A stretch of 64,000 nucleotides of DNA from Arbacia lixula (lineage: Eukaryota; Echinodermata; Echinoidea; Arbacioida; Arbaciidae). Below are positions 48,625-61,626 of the stretch, one piece after another. The position numbers and the translations under genes were made by a program. The number at the start of each line of letters is the position of its first letter. Within the stretch, counting starts at the first letter, position 1. The notes beneath the pieces were generated by a model that saw nothing but the letters and a program-made list of their open reading frames with translations, did not search any database and was not told the DNA's origin. The stretch spans positions 3,665,843 through 3,729,842 of the forward strand of contig OZ022588.1 of NCBI GenBank assembly GCA_963669155.1. Reading direction: 5' to 3'.

Positions 48625-49811
48625 AATAGATATTTTTCACAATGAATACAAATCCCATGGTCCAATTCCAACCAAACATTGTACAAAAATGGATCATTAC
48701 ATAGAGATAGACTCATGCAATTTTGGGTTAAGTTTGTGAAAGGTCAGTGGTTGAAGGTCCTTAATAAATTTGCCAAATTAGGCTAATATTACCCCCAAAT
48801 TGGTATTTTTCACAATAACTGCAAATAAAATTATGTAATTCCAACCAAACTTGGGAGAGATACTGATGACATTTTGGGTAAAATTCCTGAAAGATCAAAG
48901 GTCATTGAACTTTGACATGATAGGCTATAATTTCCCCCAAATATATCTTTTTACATGAAATACAAATCCAATGATCCCATTCCAACATAACATGGTTCAA
49001 AGATGGATAACTAGTAGACATTTGGGGTCAAATTCCTGAAAGGTCACAGGTCACTGAATTTTGCCAAAATTGGCTAAACGTTGCCAAAATCTGATTTATT
49101 TTAAAATAACTAAATCTTAACAATTTTTGATAAACTTGAAACAAGGATGGATAACTACATTTGAATTAGATATACTGGTTAGATTGAAAGTAAAAGTAGT
49201 AAACGGTCAAAAGTCAATGAAGTGCCAAACTTGGCTAAAAATAGAAAAATATTACATTTTTTTATTGCAATTACTATAAATTTGATTCCAACTATGAATT
49301 CAATGGTACATTTTCAACCAAACCTGCAACTTTTCTGAGCATTGAAGATTATTATGTTTAACCAGATGAGATTTTTCGTTCTCGACGAGTTGCGGACAGC
49401 AGCCAATCAGCGCCCGTACAGATGATGTCATTGCAAATCGCATGTGCGCCCGGGTCGGGGGGTGTCAGGGGATCAGATGACATCTCACGCATCGCCGTTC
49501 GCGTTCTCTGTCTTATTTTGCGAAAGCGCCTGTGACTCCCGCGGACGGACGGATTAACAGACGGATTTTCCATCCGCGGGGTTATAACGAAAGCTCCCTA
49601 TTATTGTGCATCTGAACGGTTGCTTGTAAGCTTGATTTGATATATCTTGTGTTGAAATGTGAATACTGTAGCAGCTTATATACCATACGTTAATAACAGG
49701 GGGAAGAATGTTCCCCCCTGAAGATGGAAACTCATACATCTTTATGCCGGTTATATGTGGTATGTGCCCCTTCTGGTATAACTGTGGATCCTTGTGCATT
49801 TGTGTGAATAG
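48625..49811 (+). other. Start of block B before CCP3'
   Basis: HINE-like core units run to about 49360. A CpG-rich 230-bp segment (49370-49600) follows that has no counterpart in block A. Unique sequence matching block A from about 22001 then leads to the CCP3' acceptor. Confidence 0.6.
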
Positions 49812-50012
49812 TGAGCTGCGATCCACCAGGAACGACTCTGCATTCCACGACTGTTCGTCTCATCAGTAATTCACCTGGGCAGGATCAAGTTTATGTCCAC
49901 GGAGACAGGGTGCAGTACGAGTGCATTCCTGGATGGGAGATAGAGGGCGACACAGAGAGGGACTGTGAGAATGGACAGTGGACTGGAACAGAGCCAGAAT
50001 GTGTACCAATTG
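49812..50012 (+). CDS. CCP/sushi domain exon 3' (CCP3), block B
   Basis: This is the block B counterpart of the exon at 22207, with the same acceptor, GTAAAT donor, 201-nt length and phase 1-1. The encoded module is identical residue for residue despite six synonymous substitutions. That pattern suggests purifying selection on both copies or allelic variation under constraint. The phase lets it follow the CCP7 copy at 43196 without breaking the frame, so block B could extend the block A protein. Confidence 0.9.
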
Positions 50013-50343
50013 GTAAATAATTGGAATGAAATGATTTTTGCTTGTGGAATAAGTAGCTCTACTCTATGTAAAATATATGTGTCATTTAAAAATGATTATT
50101 ATGTCGGCATGTCAACTTCAATGCCTAATTCCATCGGAGCTAAAAAGAAGATATTGTCGGGAATTTGTGTCAACGAGGTGTGGACGACTACATTAATGAC
50201 TGACTTTATGATCTCTCTCTCTCCATGTCCCCTAGGTTGCCATTGTACCATTGACCAGTCAATTATGCTGAATGACAGTCTCATCTCTCTCCCCTTCCCC
50301 TTAGGTAGTTAATGTACCATTGACTAGTCAATAGTGCTATTAG

Positions 50344-50481
50344 GTATCTTCCAAGAGGGTGCCCCCATTGGGCAGCGTATTAAGGTTATAGTTCGGTGCA
50401 TTGATGGTTACAATGCACAGCCCTCTGTTTTCACAACCTGTCTGAATAATAGCTTGTGGTCAACACCGGTGCCTGTTTGTG
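50344..50481 (+). pseudogene. Truncated CCP4' exon, first 69 nt missing, block B
   Basis: This is the block B copy of the exon at 23531, reduced to its last 138 nt. Minisatellite-derived intron ending CTATTAG joins directly to the middle of the exon at GTATCTTCC. The deletion removes 69 nt (23 codons) including the first cysteine and the original acceptor. The new junction supplies an AG at the same phase, so splicing there would keep the frame but give a CCP module with three cysteines, unlikely to fold normally. The donor is intact. Relative to A the remaining part has one replacement (Glu to Lys) and two silent changes. Exon skipping is also possible, since the neighbours share the same phase. 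Confidence 0.8.
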
Positions 50482-50997
50482 GTAAATTTCTTACATGTGC
50501 TCTTGTTAATTTTCTCTGCTGATATGTACATGTTATGTGTTTGCCAAAAGATTGCATACTATATTTTAACTTATCTTTTTATTTAATTCTTTTCATTTTT
50601 CTTCTCCTTCATCACCATATACTTGGGTCAGTTAGCTTGAAAAAATACAACCACACAGTTGTCCCAGAAGTTTTACTCTTTTGAAAATAGTATTTATTAA
50701 GGCAATGCAAAATTTTTCACAATCCCCTTGAATTACCAATTACAAATCCAAAGAGTTCAAGAATGCTAATATGGGAGATGATAGACCATGCAGTCAGTAT
50801 TTTTTCACCTTGAAAAATCATTACAAAGCTGAAACACTTCATTGAAGCAACAAACATCTCTTCATCTTGGAAGAATTTTCTATGTGTTTATTTATAATGC
50901 ACTTAAATGATTTTTCATACCAAACCACATATTTGCGTTACTCGGTTGTGAATGTGCTTGAAATTACTGCTTCATTCCCTTTTTTTCCATCTATTAG

Positions 50998-51219
50998 TTC
51001 GCCAGGAGAGGATGTGTGATAAGCCCGGCTACATCTCCCACGTTCGTCAGTTCATCAACGGGGCGGAGACTGCCGGTATCTTTGAAGACTCGCGTAATCA
51101 ACTGCCGGAAGGGACGTACATCATTGCCCGCTGCGATAATCCCGGTTCGTATGCCTTGCATGGCGACATGAGGAGAGACTGCGTCAACGGAGAATGGACG
51201 GGAGAGGAGCCCAGCTGTG
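50998..51219 (+). CDS. CCP/sushi domain exon 5' (CCP5), block B
   Basis: Counterpart of 24241 with the same CATCTATTAG acceptor, 222-nt length and phase 1-1; the donor is GTAAGA, better than the GTAGGA of block A. All four cysteines and the GEW tryptophan motif are kept. There is one replacement (Tyr for His in the second half) and two silent changes. The frame continues past the donor into a CA/TA microsatellite, which is intron. Confidence 0.9.
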
Positions 51220-51325
51220 GTAAGAAAACCTTTGGATACAACTTGTTTGTAAAGTACTGCTCGGCAAGTTTATTTCATGTGCAGACATTATACATTCTTT
51301 GCAAGAACTGTATTGTTTTTGATGG

Positions 51326-51378
<53 letters not shown>

Positions 51379-51668
51379 GTTACCATATCAAAGAGATATT
51401 TTCCATAAACTCTCCCACCTCCCTACATACTGTACACTGTTCATGATGACTGCTCTGTTGCAGCTGCGAATTCAACTTAATTATATCACTCGTACCCAGC
51501 TAGCTCCATTCATTTTCTTATGTTTAGTCTGGTACTATATATCACGATCGTGATTCATCCAACACAACTAACTCATGGTTGCGTGCATTACTGTCTCAGC
51601 TCACATGCATACTATAGAGGTGAGTTGAGTGCTCACTGGGTTTGAATTGCCATTACTCTTGGGCTTAA

Positions 51669-52489
51669 CTCTTAGCCTGCCCCAACGCATAGAGCTCAGT
51701 GCCACGCTGCTAATCCCCATTGTGCCAGCCCCAAATCCGCCCTGTGCCAAGTTTATTTTGAGTACTCGTTAGTTGCGCTTCATTTTCTGTGTTGGCATTT
51801 TCAAACCACTATATTTTGAAACTTATACACTTTTACAGAAAAATGTGTACACAAAAGTTGTAGAAAATCTTATCAGCTTCATTATAGTATCACATTCGTA
51901 CAGAGATCTGACTTTCTTTTTTTTTATAAACTAATAATAAACATTAAGTTGTACTTTTCAAGTCATTTCTGTGCTATATTCGGTTGAACTGCATACATGC
52001 TTCTTCATTTTCAGATCTTATTCATAATGTTGTATGTTTATATGGTAACTTCCATTTGGCATTTTGTGACAAATATCCCCCTTGGACCCCACAAATAGGC
52101 TATGCCTTGACTAAAAATGATTGGGTACACAATGTACATCCTGTCTTTTATTCCTTTATTTGCATGAGGGAGTGATAAGGTACATCCTGATATCAAATAC
52201 AAAACACTAAATTACTCAAGAAAATTCAATCTGAAAGGTGTAAACAAACATGCGTAATCCAAAGCCGATTAGCTGGTGCGTGCGATGCGATGAACAATAG
52301 CGTGTGCGAAGCATTAAGTACAAGTGCAATGAGCATGAACAATGACTGCTATGACGAATGCGAGCAAGCGCGCTTCTGGCACTCGAACGGTAGCGCCCTT
52401 GCTTGAACAAAGCAGTCAAGGGATAGCGCGCTAGCGTGTATGAAGCACCGTAACAATAGCGTGTTTGCAGCGCTATGGCACTTTAAGAG
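51669..52489. mobile_element. TTAA-flanked MITE (piggyBac-like), block B
   Basis: The 821-bp element sits between TTAA at 51665 and 52490. Block A supplies the empty site near 25988, where TTGGGCTTAACCCTC runs uninterrupted, proving the ends and the TTAA duplication. It is nearly identical to the copy at 41856, which lies at an unrelated position, so the family was recently active. Confidence 0.88.
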
Positions 52490-52814
52490 TTAACCCTCGG
52501 GGAATGGTAATTTCAATCCTACTTCAGTAATAGATTTGCCAGGGCACAACAGCCCATACCTTAGTTGTATATTAATTGCAATCAACTCGCAAAGGCTACA
52601 AAAGTGTATGAAATATAGCGTCCATTCTGACGCTATGATGTTTTCCCCTATCAGGGTTGTATAGAGGCCTCCATTGCAAGATTGATTGTGACATCTTGAG
52701 ACCAGGAATTTACCCACATTCCACTCTAAGGCTGGCAATATTGATATGAATGACCTGCGTAGTTCTTCAATGATGTTCTTTCTCATGTGGGCCACATCTG
52801 ATTGATTTCTACAG

Positions 52815-52960
52815 AGCCCATCTCAACTCAATTGCTGTTCTTGAACAATCAGCCTCTTCAGTACAGGAGTGATGGGACAATTGTTATCTATCCAAGAAGC
52901 CGCCTGACCATCTACTGTTCCGTTCCATTTAACAGTGTAGCAGATCTGGTAGCTGAACAG
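52815..52960 (+). CDS. Ig-like domain, N-terminal half exon', block B
   Basis: Counterpart of 26301, 146 nt, phase 1 to 0, with the same two alternative donors (GTTCGG, or GTAGTA giving an end at 52966). The first Ig cysteine is kept; one replacement (Val to Ile) and two silent changes are seen. The partner half is at 60476. The intron again carries the LINE with its solo LTR. Confidence 0.75.
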
Positions 52961-53052
52961 GTTCGGGTAGTAATCACTTAATTGCCTGAAATGTTACATC
53001 TTGTGCATTCAACCGCTACCAAAAGGTTGAACCAGTTGTTCTGTAAAATTTC

Positions 53053-56000
53053 AGTTCAGTTCAGTTTTCATATCATCATCTCGCAGCCTCAGCTGAATTG
53101 CATGACAATTAACAATATCTAAAAACATGCACAAATAAAAACAGTTAATGAAAATACATAGATTAATTAAATACATGGAAATATGCCAATACAGTGTATT
53201 TAGAGATAATGTACGAATGGATATATGAACGCAAGTTGATACTATGTCTGGTATAATCAGTTAAAGATGATAAATAGATAAATAGATTGAAAACAAATAA
53301 TGATACATGGATTATTTCATAGCATTGCGCTTATATGATTTAATAATGTACATGTTTAAAAAAAAGGATGCTTTTACGGATTTTAATAATGATGAATAAT
53401 AGTACTGTTTTCGGAAAGAGCCTACAAGTACAGAGCATACTTACAATGTGTTATCAGGAAAGTTCTTTCAATTTAAATCCTTTGGAACATTGTAATGTAA
53501 AGAAACAGTAAAAGTATTTACAAATGTGCTGTTATTGAAGAAAACCGTGTCAATAAAATCACCATTATACTAAGTTTGAAGAAATGTAATCGTATAATTA
53601 AAAAGATATATCTTGAAATCCAAATGTATCATATTTATATATGCCAGTCAAATACATCATAATGTAAATCTTACGAACAATACGTACTAATGCCAATATA
53701 AAATTCATGTCGACATAGATTATTCGGTATCAAAATTCTTATAACTATGATGTGGGGATCTTATACGAGGTTGTTCCGTTGGTCTATGCATGTTGGTTTT
53801 TGAGACACTTTGTCATGTATGGTATTGGGCTATTTTGGTATCTTGATGTTCGGCATTTGTCTCTTTTGTATCTGCGCATTGAGCGAAGCCACATTGTGTG
53901 GGTATTTTCGTTAGTCTCGAACCGGTCACTGTATCTGTCTGAGCACATGCAACTTTTGGCGGATTTTGTGCACAGCTCTGTTCTTCTGTTATCAAGCGTC
54001 TTCATTCCTGTGATGTGAAGAGCGTTTTCATGGGATGGAGGTTGGGGTTCGAGGATGATACGGCATGCTCTTTTCTGGATGTTCTCCAAGTCCTTCGTTT
54101 GCTGCTTAGACAGTCCACAGTGCCACACCGGAACAGCGTACTCAAGGGTGGGTCTTACATATGCCTGGTAGATACATATTGGGTCCTGTTGAGGCGCTTT
54201 GAACTTCTTGAGTCTACTGAGTATGTGTTTTTTCTTTTTGCTCTTGCTAACCATCTCGTCAACCTGCCTGTCCCATTTCAAGTTATCTTGAATCCAAACT
54301 CCTATAAGTTTGCTTTCTCGGACATGATCCAGTTCATGGGTTCCGAGAGTGAGGACAGGTGGGTCGGGTTTGATCCGCTTGAAGGAGAATTGCATCTGTT
54401 TGCACTTTAGGGGGTTGAGTAGCAGCGAGTTGTCAGCAGTCCAATCCTGGAGGTCGGTCACGGCCCTCTGAAGTCTAGAAGGCTCCTGTGAGGTTTTCAC
54501 CTCGCCAATGCTAACATCGTCAACATATTTCCACCTATGCATGTCTGATGAATCCATTGCATCATTGATCATAGCCAGGAATGCCAAGTTTTGTTCCTTG
54601 TGGCACTCCACAGCTAAGGGTGCTCCACTCAGAGTATTTACCCCGGTACTTCACTCTTTTCCTTCTTCCTGTCAAGAAGTCAGCAATTCAAGGTATGATC
54701 TCTCTGCGGACACCCAGTTGAATAAGTTTGCTGATGACGGTGGTGTGGTCAATGAGGTCAAAGGCTTTAGAGAAGTCTGTGACGACAAGATTTCCAACGG
54801 TGTCAGGCTTGTCAGATGCTTTATAGAACTGATGCACCATTTCCACTAAACAGTGTGTGGTCGAAGATCCTCTAAGGTTTCCTTACTGGTGTCTGTCAAC
54901 ATTCTGTAGCATATCCCTCGGCACCCATTTTGCTACGAAACCTTCACATACTATGTAGCAATTGGTGAAAGGCCTCATACTTTTGTTGGGTGTCTAATGC
55001 AGATATAACCTCATCCCAAGATTGGGAGGTGACCCAATGCCCAAATTCATGTTTACCCAGGTAAGTCATTGCCGGGATGTCTTCCTGATTACTTTGTTTA
55101 CCTTTTTCACAACGTTTCTGGGAGACCACGTGATGGTGTTATGAAGCTATTTCCTAGAGGCGACCCAATTTCTGGCTTCTGGTAGCATGTGTGTAAGTTG
55201 GTAATGATCAAGTCAAGAATGGCATCGTGCCTAGTTGGGGTGTCAACTATTTGTTTAAGCCCTTGGGTCCTCATCAGTATGCCTCCATCAACCCTGTTGA
55301 AGTCTCCCATTATGACAAACCCGCAATCTACATACTGTTACGGGATCTCATCGCTGCCACCATTGTTACGGGATCTCACCGCTTCTTTTGTCGTACCGGT
55401 TACTCTAGTTGGAGACTTATAGACGTACATAATACACGATGTCGACAGGAGTTGAAGTTTCAGAAGTTTATTTCGATAGTCATTTCGATGGCGTAACATA
55501 GCGTAACAACATGTAAGCACCGTCTCTCCTCGTACTCTAAAACTCCTACTCCGAACTGTCCTATCCAAAGCTAGCCTGCCTCTATTTATACATGCTGGTG
55601 TACCTTATCAATTATATTCACATAAAGGAAATACATGACATGAAGGATTTCTAAGTACAAAGTAATGCAGTTTTGTAGGGACATCATAGTTTAAGCAGAA
55701 AGGAGTTGATTGTATTGACGTCAGTCTTCTCCTTGAAGTCTTAACTTTCTCTTGATTGAACTTCAAACAAGAACTTTACCAAAAGCATCTCGTTTCCAAA
55801 GAAACGAGAATTACATCTCTGGAAGAAATCCTTGGTCTTTCCCCCATAACAAATCGTAAATGTCAACCCCAATAGTATTGAGCGGTCAGAGGAATGTTGG
55901 AAGAAGAGAGAAAATGGTTTATTGCTGGGTCATAAAATGTACTCCGCACCCAAGGACAAGCTTAACCAGAGTTGTGACGTAGAAGAGGTCAGACTAAGTT

Positions 56001-57055
56001 TCATGCCTTTCTGAATAGAGAGTAGGGACTTATGCAGAAAGTATAGGTCAATTATGACGTCACCATTAAATGTCCAAGAACTTGGTCAATGTAAATGTTG
56101 ATTTGAGCTCGAGGTTATCTAAGAAAGAGGGGGTGTTTGGGAGAATATGGGCTTACTATAAACATGGGAATAAAGGGAACTGGGGGACCGTAACAATACA
56201 TTGTTTTGAACAGATTAACGGTAGTGATTAGATGTTCAATCAAAGATTCATTGTGTGGTGACGCGGTTGGAATATATATGACACAAACAATGATACTAGA
56301 AATACTTCTGGGTAATCTACATGGTCGCACTCGCAACCACACACATTCAAATCCTACTGGAACATCGATCATGGGCAAAGAATACACAGATAGGTCATTT
56401 CTAACATGCAATGAAACTCCCCTGCCATGTTGGAAGTGGCGGTGGTCAGTTAATAGGTAATAACCACTTATTTACAATTGTTCATCATCAACCTCAGGTG
56501 TTTGCCATGTCTCTGTCACTGCGGCAACGTCAATGTTATTGTCGTTCAGGACCACGTCCAGCTCATCTTTCTTATACACAATTAAACGAGCGTTAGTAAC
56601 AAAGGGTTATGCTGATCGGCAGTTTTGTTTGAGTGTGCTGTGGCGCGTCTGACTGGAACCAGGCAATGCCCCCCCCCCCCCCCTCGTTGCTGTGTCTGCT
56701 CCTCATTGTTCCTGCGAGTCACGACAATGGAGATCTTACGTTGTAGATTACGTCCTCCTCGTCTGCCCCTCCTCGTCTTTGTGCATGCGATCCAAAGTTC
56801 CTTGATCCATTGTTTGGTGTCCCAGCTTAGATGGACGTGCTAGTCATTCAAAGCATTTAGCTGATCTCTGGAATATGTCGGTTGATGCATACAGCAGGAT
56901 GAGGTTTTGACGGTGCAATGACAATCCTCCTCAGGACTGGCCATCATTGTTTGATGAATAGCCTGGCACACATCTATACAGCGAATCAAAGCGCAGAAGA
57001 ATAGCGCAAGGGTTACGTAGAGTACTCAACTGGCAACCATTTTCTCAATTCTCAT
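53053..57055 (-). mobile_element. CR1/L2-like non-LTR retrotransposon, block B (decayed)
   Basis: Same element at the same intron position as in block A, with the same internal solo LTR, so it was present before the copies diverged. The reverse transcriptase is open for longer on the 3' side (53784-54611), but about 8 bp are missing next to the conserved GVPQG region compared with block A, shifting the frame. The TTCAG tail is one unit longer than in A. Confidence 0.85.
55336..56195 (-). mobile_element. Solo LTR (Ty3/gypsy-like) inside the LINE, block B
   Basis: Identical in position, length (860 bp), ends and ATAC flanks to the block A copy, with only scattered substitutions. The two solo LTRs are therefore one insertion inherited by both blocks and could date the A/B divergence. 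Confidence 0.75.
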
Positions 57056-58086
57056 ACGAGCAGAATGATGTTCAGAAAGGGTATAATATAAGAAAAGTAA
57101 AAAAGAAAGGAAAAAGATTTATGTTTTATTAATTTTTATTGGGCCATGCTATTTGAAGTCTTCCTACTAAATCTTTCCATGCATGCTTTGCACCAATGCA
57201 CACTCGGTGCCACATGAACTTCGCATTTCAGGCTCAAACTAACAGTCTATTGTATTTACTTGTTTTATCAAGTTCTAAAGAATCCTCAAAAAATGCAATC
57301 AAGGCCCCCTCTCTGAGAAAAGAGACAGGATATAGATCAATGGGGCTCATGGCCATGAATTCTGAATAGGGGGCAGGAAATGGGTACAATAATCAATCTT
57401 CTTGACCCTGATCATCTCTTCTTCTTTTTCTCATTGTTTATTCCTTTTCTTTATAAATGTGGGGAGCTTTGTATCATTATAAAGCTAAATATCTATTCTA
57501 TAGGAATAGAGTGTTATTTGAATACAGAGACATAATAGTTTCTCAAGCAGTAGGCTTTGAATATCCTTTACCATTATTATATGATATATGTGTGAAATTA
57601 GTCATTATTTACCAAATTGTTGATCATTATTTTCCAAAATATATGATACAGTCAGAAAGCTTGTGAAATTCTCTACAACTTTGCTGTGAAATATTTTCCC
57701 TCAAAATGTTGCAGTAAGAAGCTATAGCGAGTTGAATTGAGCAAGTTCATTTCATTTACCGTTCCTGATCCCTCCCTAAATATAATTCAGCACAGAGGGG
57801 TTCATGGCCCAGTGCACAAATTCGAGATGACCACACCTTTTGGCACATATATCATTTGTATCTTAATCTCTAAGTTAGCATTAGTAGATTTTAGATTGGT
57901 ACATTTATTATTGATTGAATATGCAAATTTATTCATTTATTCTCTTCTTTCCTTATAATTCATTTTATATGTAATGGTCGGAAAATTATCATTTTAAGCA
58001 TAACAATTCTTTTTGATTCTTTTTGATAAGTTTGTGATGAAAGAAAATTGCAAAAGCCATGTTTTTCTTTGTGAATTTCTTGTGAT

Positions 58087-58519
58087 TTTTTTCTTATTTT
58101 CTATTTTTAGTTTGAACCTTAAATGCACCATTGTCAAGCCAGGAAAAGACCAACATCAATTAATTGAAGTGACTAGAAGGATTGTGTTGTTGTTGTGAAT
58201 TTATGATAGAAGAAGAAATCACAAAACGGAGCCTAATTTGGATGACATTGTTTTGTGATAATGATGTGGCGTCGCAAGTGTATTTTCAGTCATGCAATTT
58301 TGGTCTTAAGAAATGCACGAGAGTACAAAGTAAATAAGCAGCCAGGAAATCTCGCAGTAATTTCTTTTTGCAGTTCAGAATGATCATGCAAAATGTTGAG
58401 GGAGGCCATTGTGGCCTCTGCTTATACTGAAAGATATTTCTGATCTTCCTGCTCTGCTACAAACCAACTGTCAACAGGGTTTCACTTTCCTTTTACCATA
58501 ATCAAATAAATCCCACATG
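58087..58519 (+). repeat. 433-bp direct repeat, left copy
   Basis: Intron sequence from a T-tract before CTATTTTTAGTTTGAACC to CCCACATG. It recurs at 59944-60378 with few changes, flanking the HINE-like insertion. Block A has it once (about 31588-32018). Confidence 0.85.
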
Positions 58520-58526
58520 TTTTTAT

Positions 58527-59943
58527 GCCTCCGCCACAAAGTGGCCGGAGGCATTATGTTTTCGGGTTGTCCGTCCGTCCGTCCGTCCTTCCGTCCGTCC
58601 GTCCCGAATCCGTTTAGGCAATATCTTGAGAACCGTTAAGCAGATTTGCTTCAAACTTAGTACATGTATGTATTGCAGGAAACTAATGAAGTGTGTAAAA
58701 TTGGGGTCAAATCTGAGTGAGGTCAAAGGTCAAAGGTCAATGAACTTTGTAAAAATTGCCCCAAAATGACCTTTTCCGCAATAAATCTAAATCCAAGGAT
58801 GCAATTCTCATTAAACATGGTACAAAGATGTATCACTACTTGGGAATAGACTGGTGACATTTTTGGTAAAATTCCTGAAAGGTCAGAGGTCAAAGGTCTA
58901 TGAAATTTGTGAAAATTTGCCAAAAATTGACCTTTTTCACAATAAATCCAAATCCAAGGATGCAATTCTCATTAAACATGGTACAAAGATAGATTACTAC
59001 TTGGGGATAGACTGGTGACATTTTTGGTAAAATTCCTGAAAGTTCAGAGGTCAAAGGTCAACGAACTTTGCCAAAATTGGCTAGAAATTGCCCCAAACTT
59101 TCAATTTTTCACAATAAATCCAAACCCAATGGTGCAATTCCAACCAAACATAGTGAAACGATGGATCACTACTTTTGGGTAGACTGGTGACATTGTTGGT
59201 GAAATTGCTGGAAGGTGAGAGGTCAAAGGTCAATGAACTTTGCAAAATTGATATTTTTCACAATAAACCTAAATCCAAATCCAATGGCGCAATTCTAACC
59301 AAATATGATACAGAGATGTATCACTTCATGGAGGTAGACTGGTGAAAGTTTGGGTAAAACTCCTGAGAGTTCAAAGGTCAAAGGTCAATGAACTTTGCCA
59401 AAAATTAGCTAAAAATTGCCCCCAAAGTGATAATTTTCAAAATATATCCAAATCCAATGGAGCAATACCAACCAAACATGGTGCAAAGATGGATCACTAC
59501 TAGACTGATGACATTTTTGGTAAAATTTCTCAAAGGTCAGGGATCGAAGGTTAATGAACCTTGCCAAAATTGGCTAAAAATTGCCCCCAAATAGATATTT
59601 TTCACATTGAATCCAATACTAATAATTCAATTCAAACCAAAGATAGTACAGAGATGAATCACTTCATGGAGGTAGACTGGTGAAGTTTGGGTAAAATTCC
59701 TGAAAGGTCAAAGGTCAATGAACTTCACCTAAAATTGGCTAATTTTAAACAATCTTGATACAAGGATGGATTTCGACAGACTGGTTAGATTGGAAGTCAA
59801 AAGGGTCAAAAGTCAATGAACATTGCCAAACTTGGCTAAACTTGAAAAAACAGAATGCGATATTTTCATTTCACATAGGAGCAATGGTACATTGCCCACC
59901 AAACATGCACATTTTCTGAGAATAGCAAAGAGGCGGAGGCATA
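58527..59943 (+). mobile_element. HINE-like element, block B only
   Basis: Same family as 19400: it starts GCCTCCGCCACAAAGTGG with repeated GTCC in the head. There are about eight core units with AGGTCAAAGGTCA, and it ends GGCGGAGGCATAT. The hairpin and CTAG tail are missing. A 433-bp host segment occurs on both sides of it. Confidence 0.6.
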
Positions 59944-60378
59944 TTTTTTTTTTTCTTATTATCTATTTTTAGTTTGAACCTTGAATGCACCATTGTCAAG
60001 CCAGGAAAAGACCAACATCAATTAATTGAAGTGACTAGAATGACTGTGTTGTTGTTGTGAATTTATGATAGAAGAAGAAATCACAAAACGGAGCCTAAAT
60101 TGGATGACATTGTTTTGTGATAATGATGTGGCGTCGCAAGTGTATTTTCAGTCATGCAATTTTGGTCTTAAGAAATGCACGAGAGTACAAAGTAAATAAG
60201 CAGCCAGGAAATCTCGCAGTAATTTCTTTTTGCAGTTCAGAATGATCATGCAAAATGTTGAGGGAGGCCATTGTGGCCTTTGCTTATACTGAAAGATATT
60301 TCTGATCTTCCTGCTCTGCTACAAACCAACTGTCAACAGGCTTTCCTTTTACCATAATCAAATAAATCCCACATGTTT
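59944..60378 (+). repeat. 433-bp direct repeat, right copy
   Basis: Right-hand copy of the segment at 58087-58519. The intron then continues to the Ig' acceptor as in block A. Confidence 0.85.
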
Positions 60379-60475
60379 TTTTTTTTTAAATATAGAAATC
60401 ATTTTAACAGAACCCATTTGATATTATAACACTTCAAATTTAATTTTTCAATCTTATATTATGTTTGAACATCAG

Positions 60476-60635
60476 AGATGGGCTTTCTGGAATTCACAAG
60501 AATACTTTGTTGGTTCTGGAGTAACCAGAAAGGCGCTCACCATGGATCCACCCATTGAAAGCGATTCTGGCAGCTTCACATGCAGAACTACAAGCCCAGG
60601 GGGCGTGTCTCACACAGTGCAGGTGGAGATAGCAG
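60476..60635 (+). CDS. Ig-like domain, C-terminal half exon', block B
   Basis: Counterpart of 32115, 160 nt, phase 0 to 1, with the same acceptor and GTATGC donor. The DSGSFTC motif is intact. The two replacements against block A lie outside the cysteine motif. The intron just upstream contains a 433-bp direct repeat on either side of a HINE-like insertion, found only in this block. Confidence 0.82.
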
Positions 60636-60762
60636 GTATGCACCTGTGTTGTGTGATTTTATTTCTTCACTTTCATTTTAGAATAGCCTTGTCAGTAATT
60701 GTAATACTGTGCTTTCCAAGGGCCCTGCTTTATAAAACACTATCTTACATTATACGCAATTG

Positions 60763-61231
60763 AATAACAGCTCAAAGGACAGTCTTGACTGTAACAGCTC
60801 AAAGGACAGTCTTGACTATAACCTCTTGTAGGACAGTCTTGACTGTAACCGCTCGTAGGACAGACTTGACTGTAACAGCTCAAAGGACAGTCTTAACTAT
60901 AACAGCTCATAGGACAGTCTTGAGTGTAATAGCTCGAAGGACAGTCTTGACTGTAACAGCTCATAGGACAGTCTTGACTATAACAGCTCACAGGACAGTC
61001 CTGACTGTAGCAGCTGATAGGACAGTCTTGACTGTAACAGCTCGTAGGACAATGTTGACTGTAACAGCTCGTAGGACAGTCTTGACTATAACAGCTCACA
61101 GGACAGTCTTGACTGTAGCAGCTGATAGGACAGTCTTGACTGTAACAGCTCACAGGACAGTCTTGACTGTAGCAGCTGATAGGACAGTCTTGACTGTAAC
61201 AGCTCACAGGACAGTCTTGACTCTAACCACT
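60763..61231 (+). repeat. 27-bp minisatellite, block B
   Basis: The same repeat at the same intron position, only about 17 units long and without the spacers. Variants such as GTAGCAGCTGATAGG differ from the block A mix, so the arrays have evolved separately. Confidence 0.88.
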
Positions 61232-61626
61232 CCAAAGCTATTATGACCAAGTACAGCCAAAACCACCTGGTAAGCTGGTTTGTAAACCTATTCAGAAATA
61301 CCCTCTATACCAGTTTAGTAGCATAGATGTGGACCCTCTACAAAGCTATAATGACTAAGTACAGCCAAAATGTGGCAAGGTGGTCTGTAAACTTTTAAAG
61401 AGATACCCTCTGATGCGCTGTTAACCTGTTTTGAAGCCTAGATGTGAAAATATACACAGTGACTCAGGGTGAGTTAGCCCCCTATATTCCCTTTAAGATC
61501 CAAGCTCCTCGGAATAACAAATTTGCCCATGTGAAAAATAACCCTGTGATAAAAGTGATATGCTCAGTGCTATTAATATGTGAAATGAGGAATCAAGCTA
61601 AAACACATTTCTTTTTTCATTTGCAG

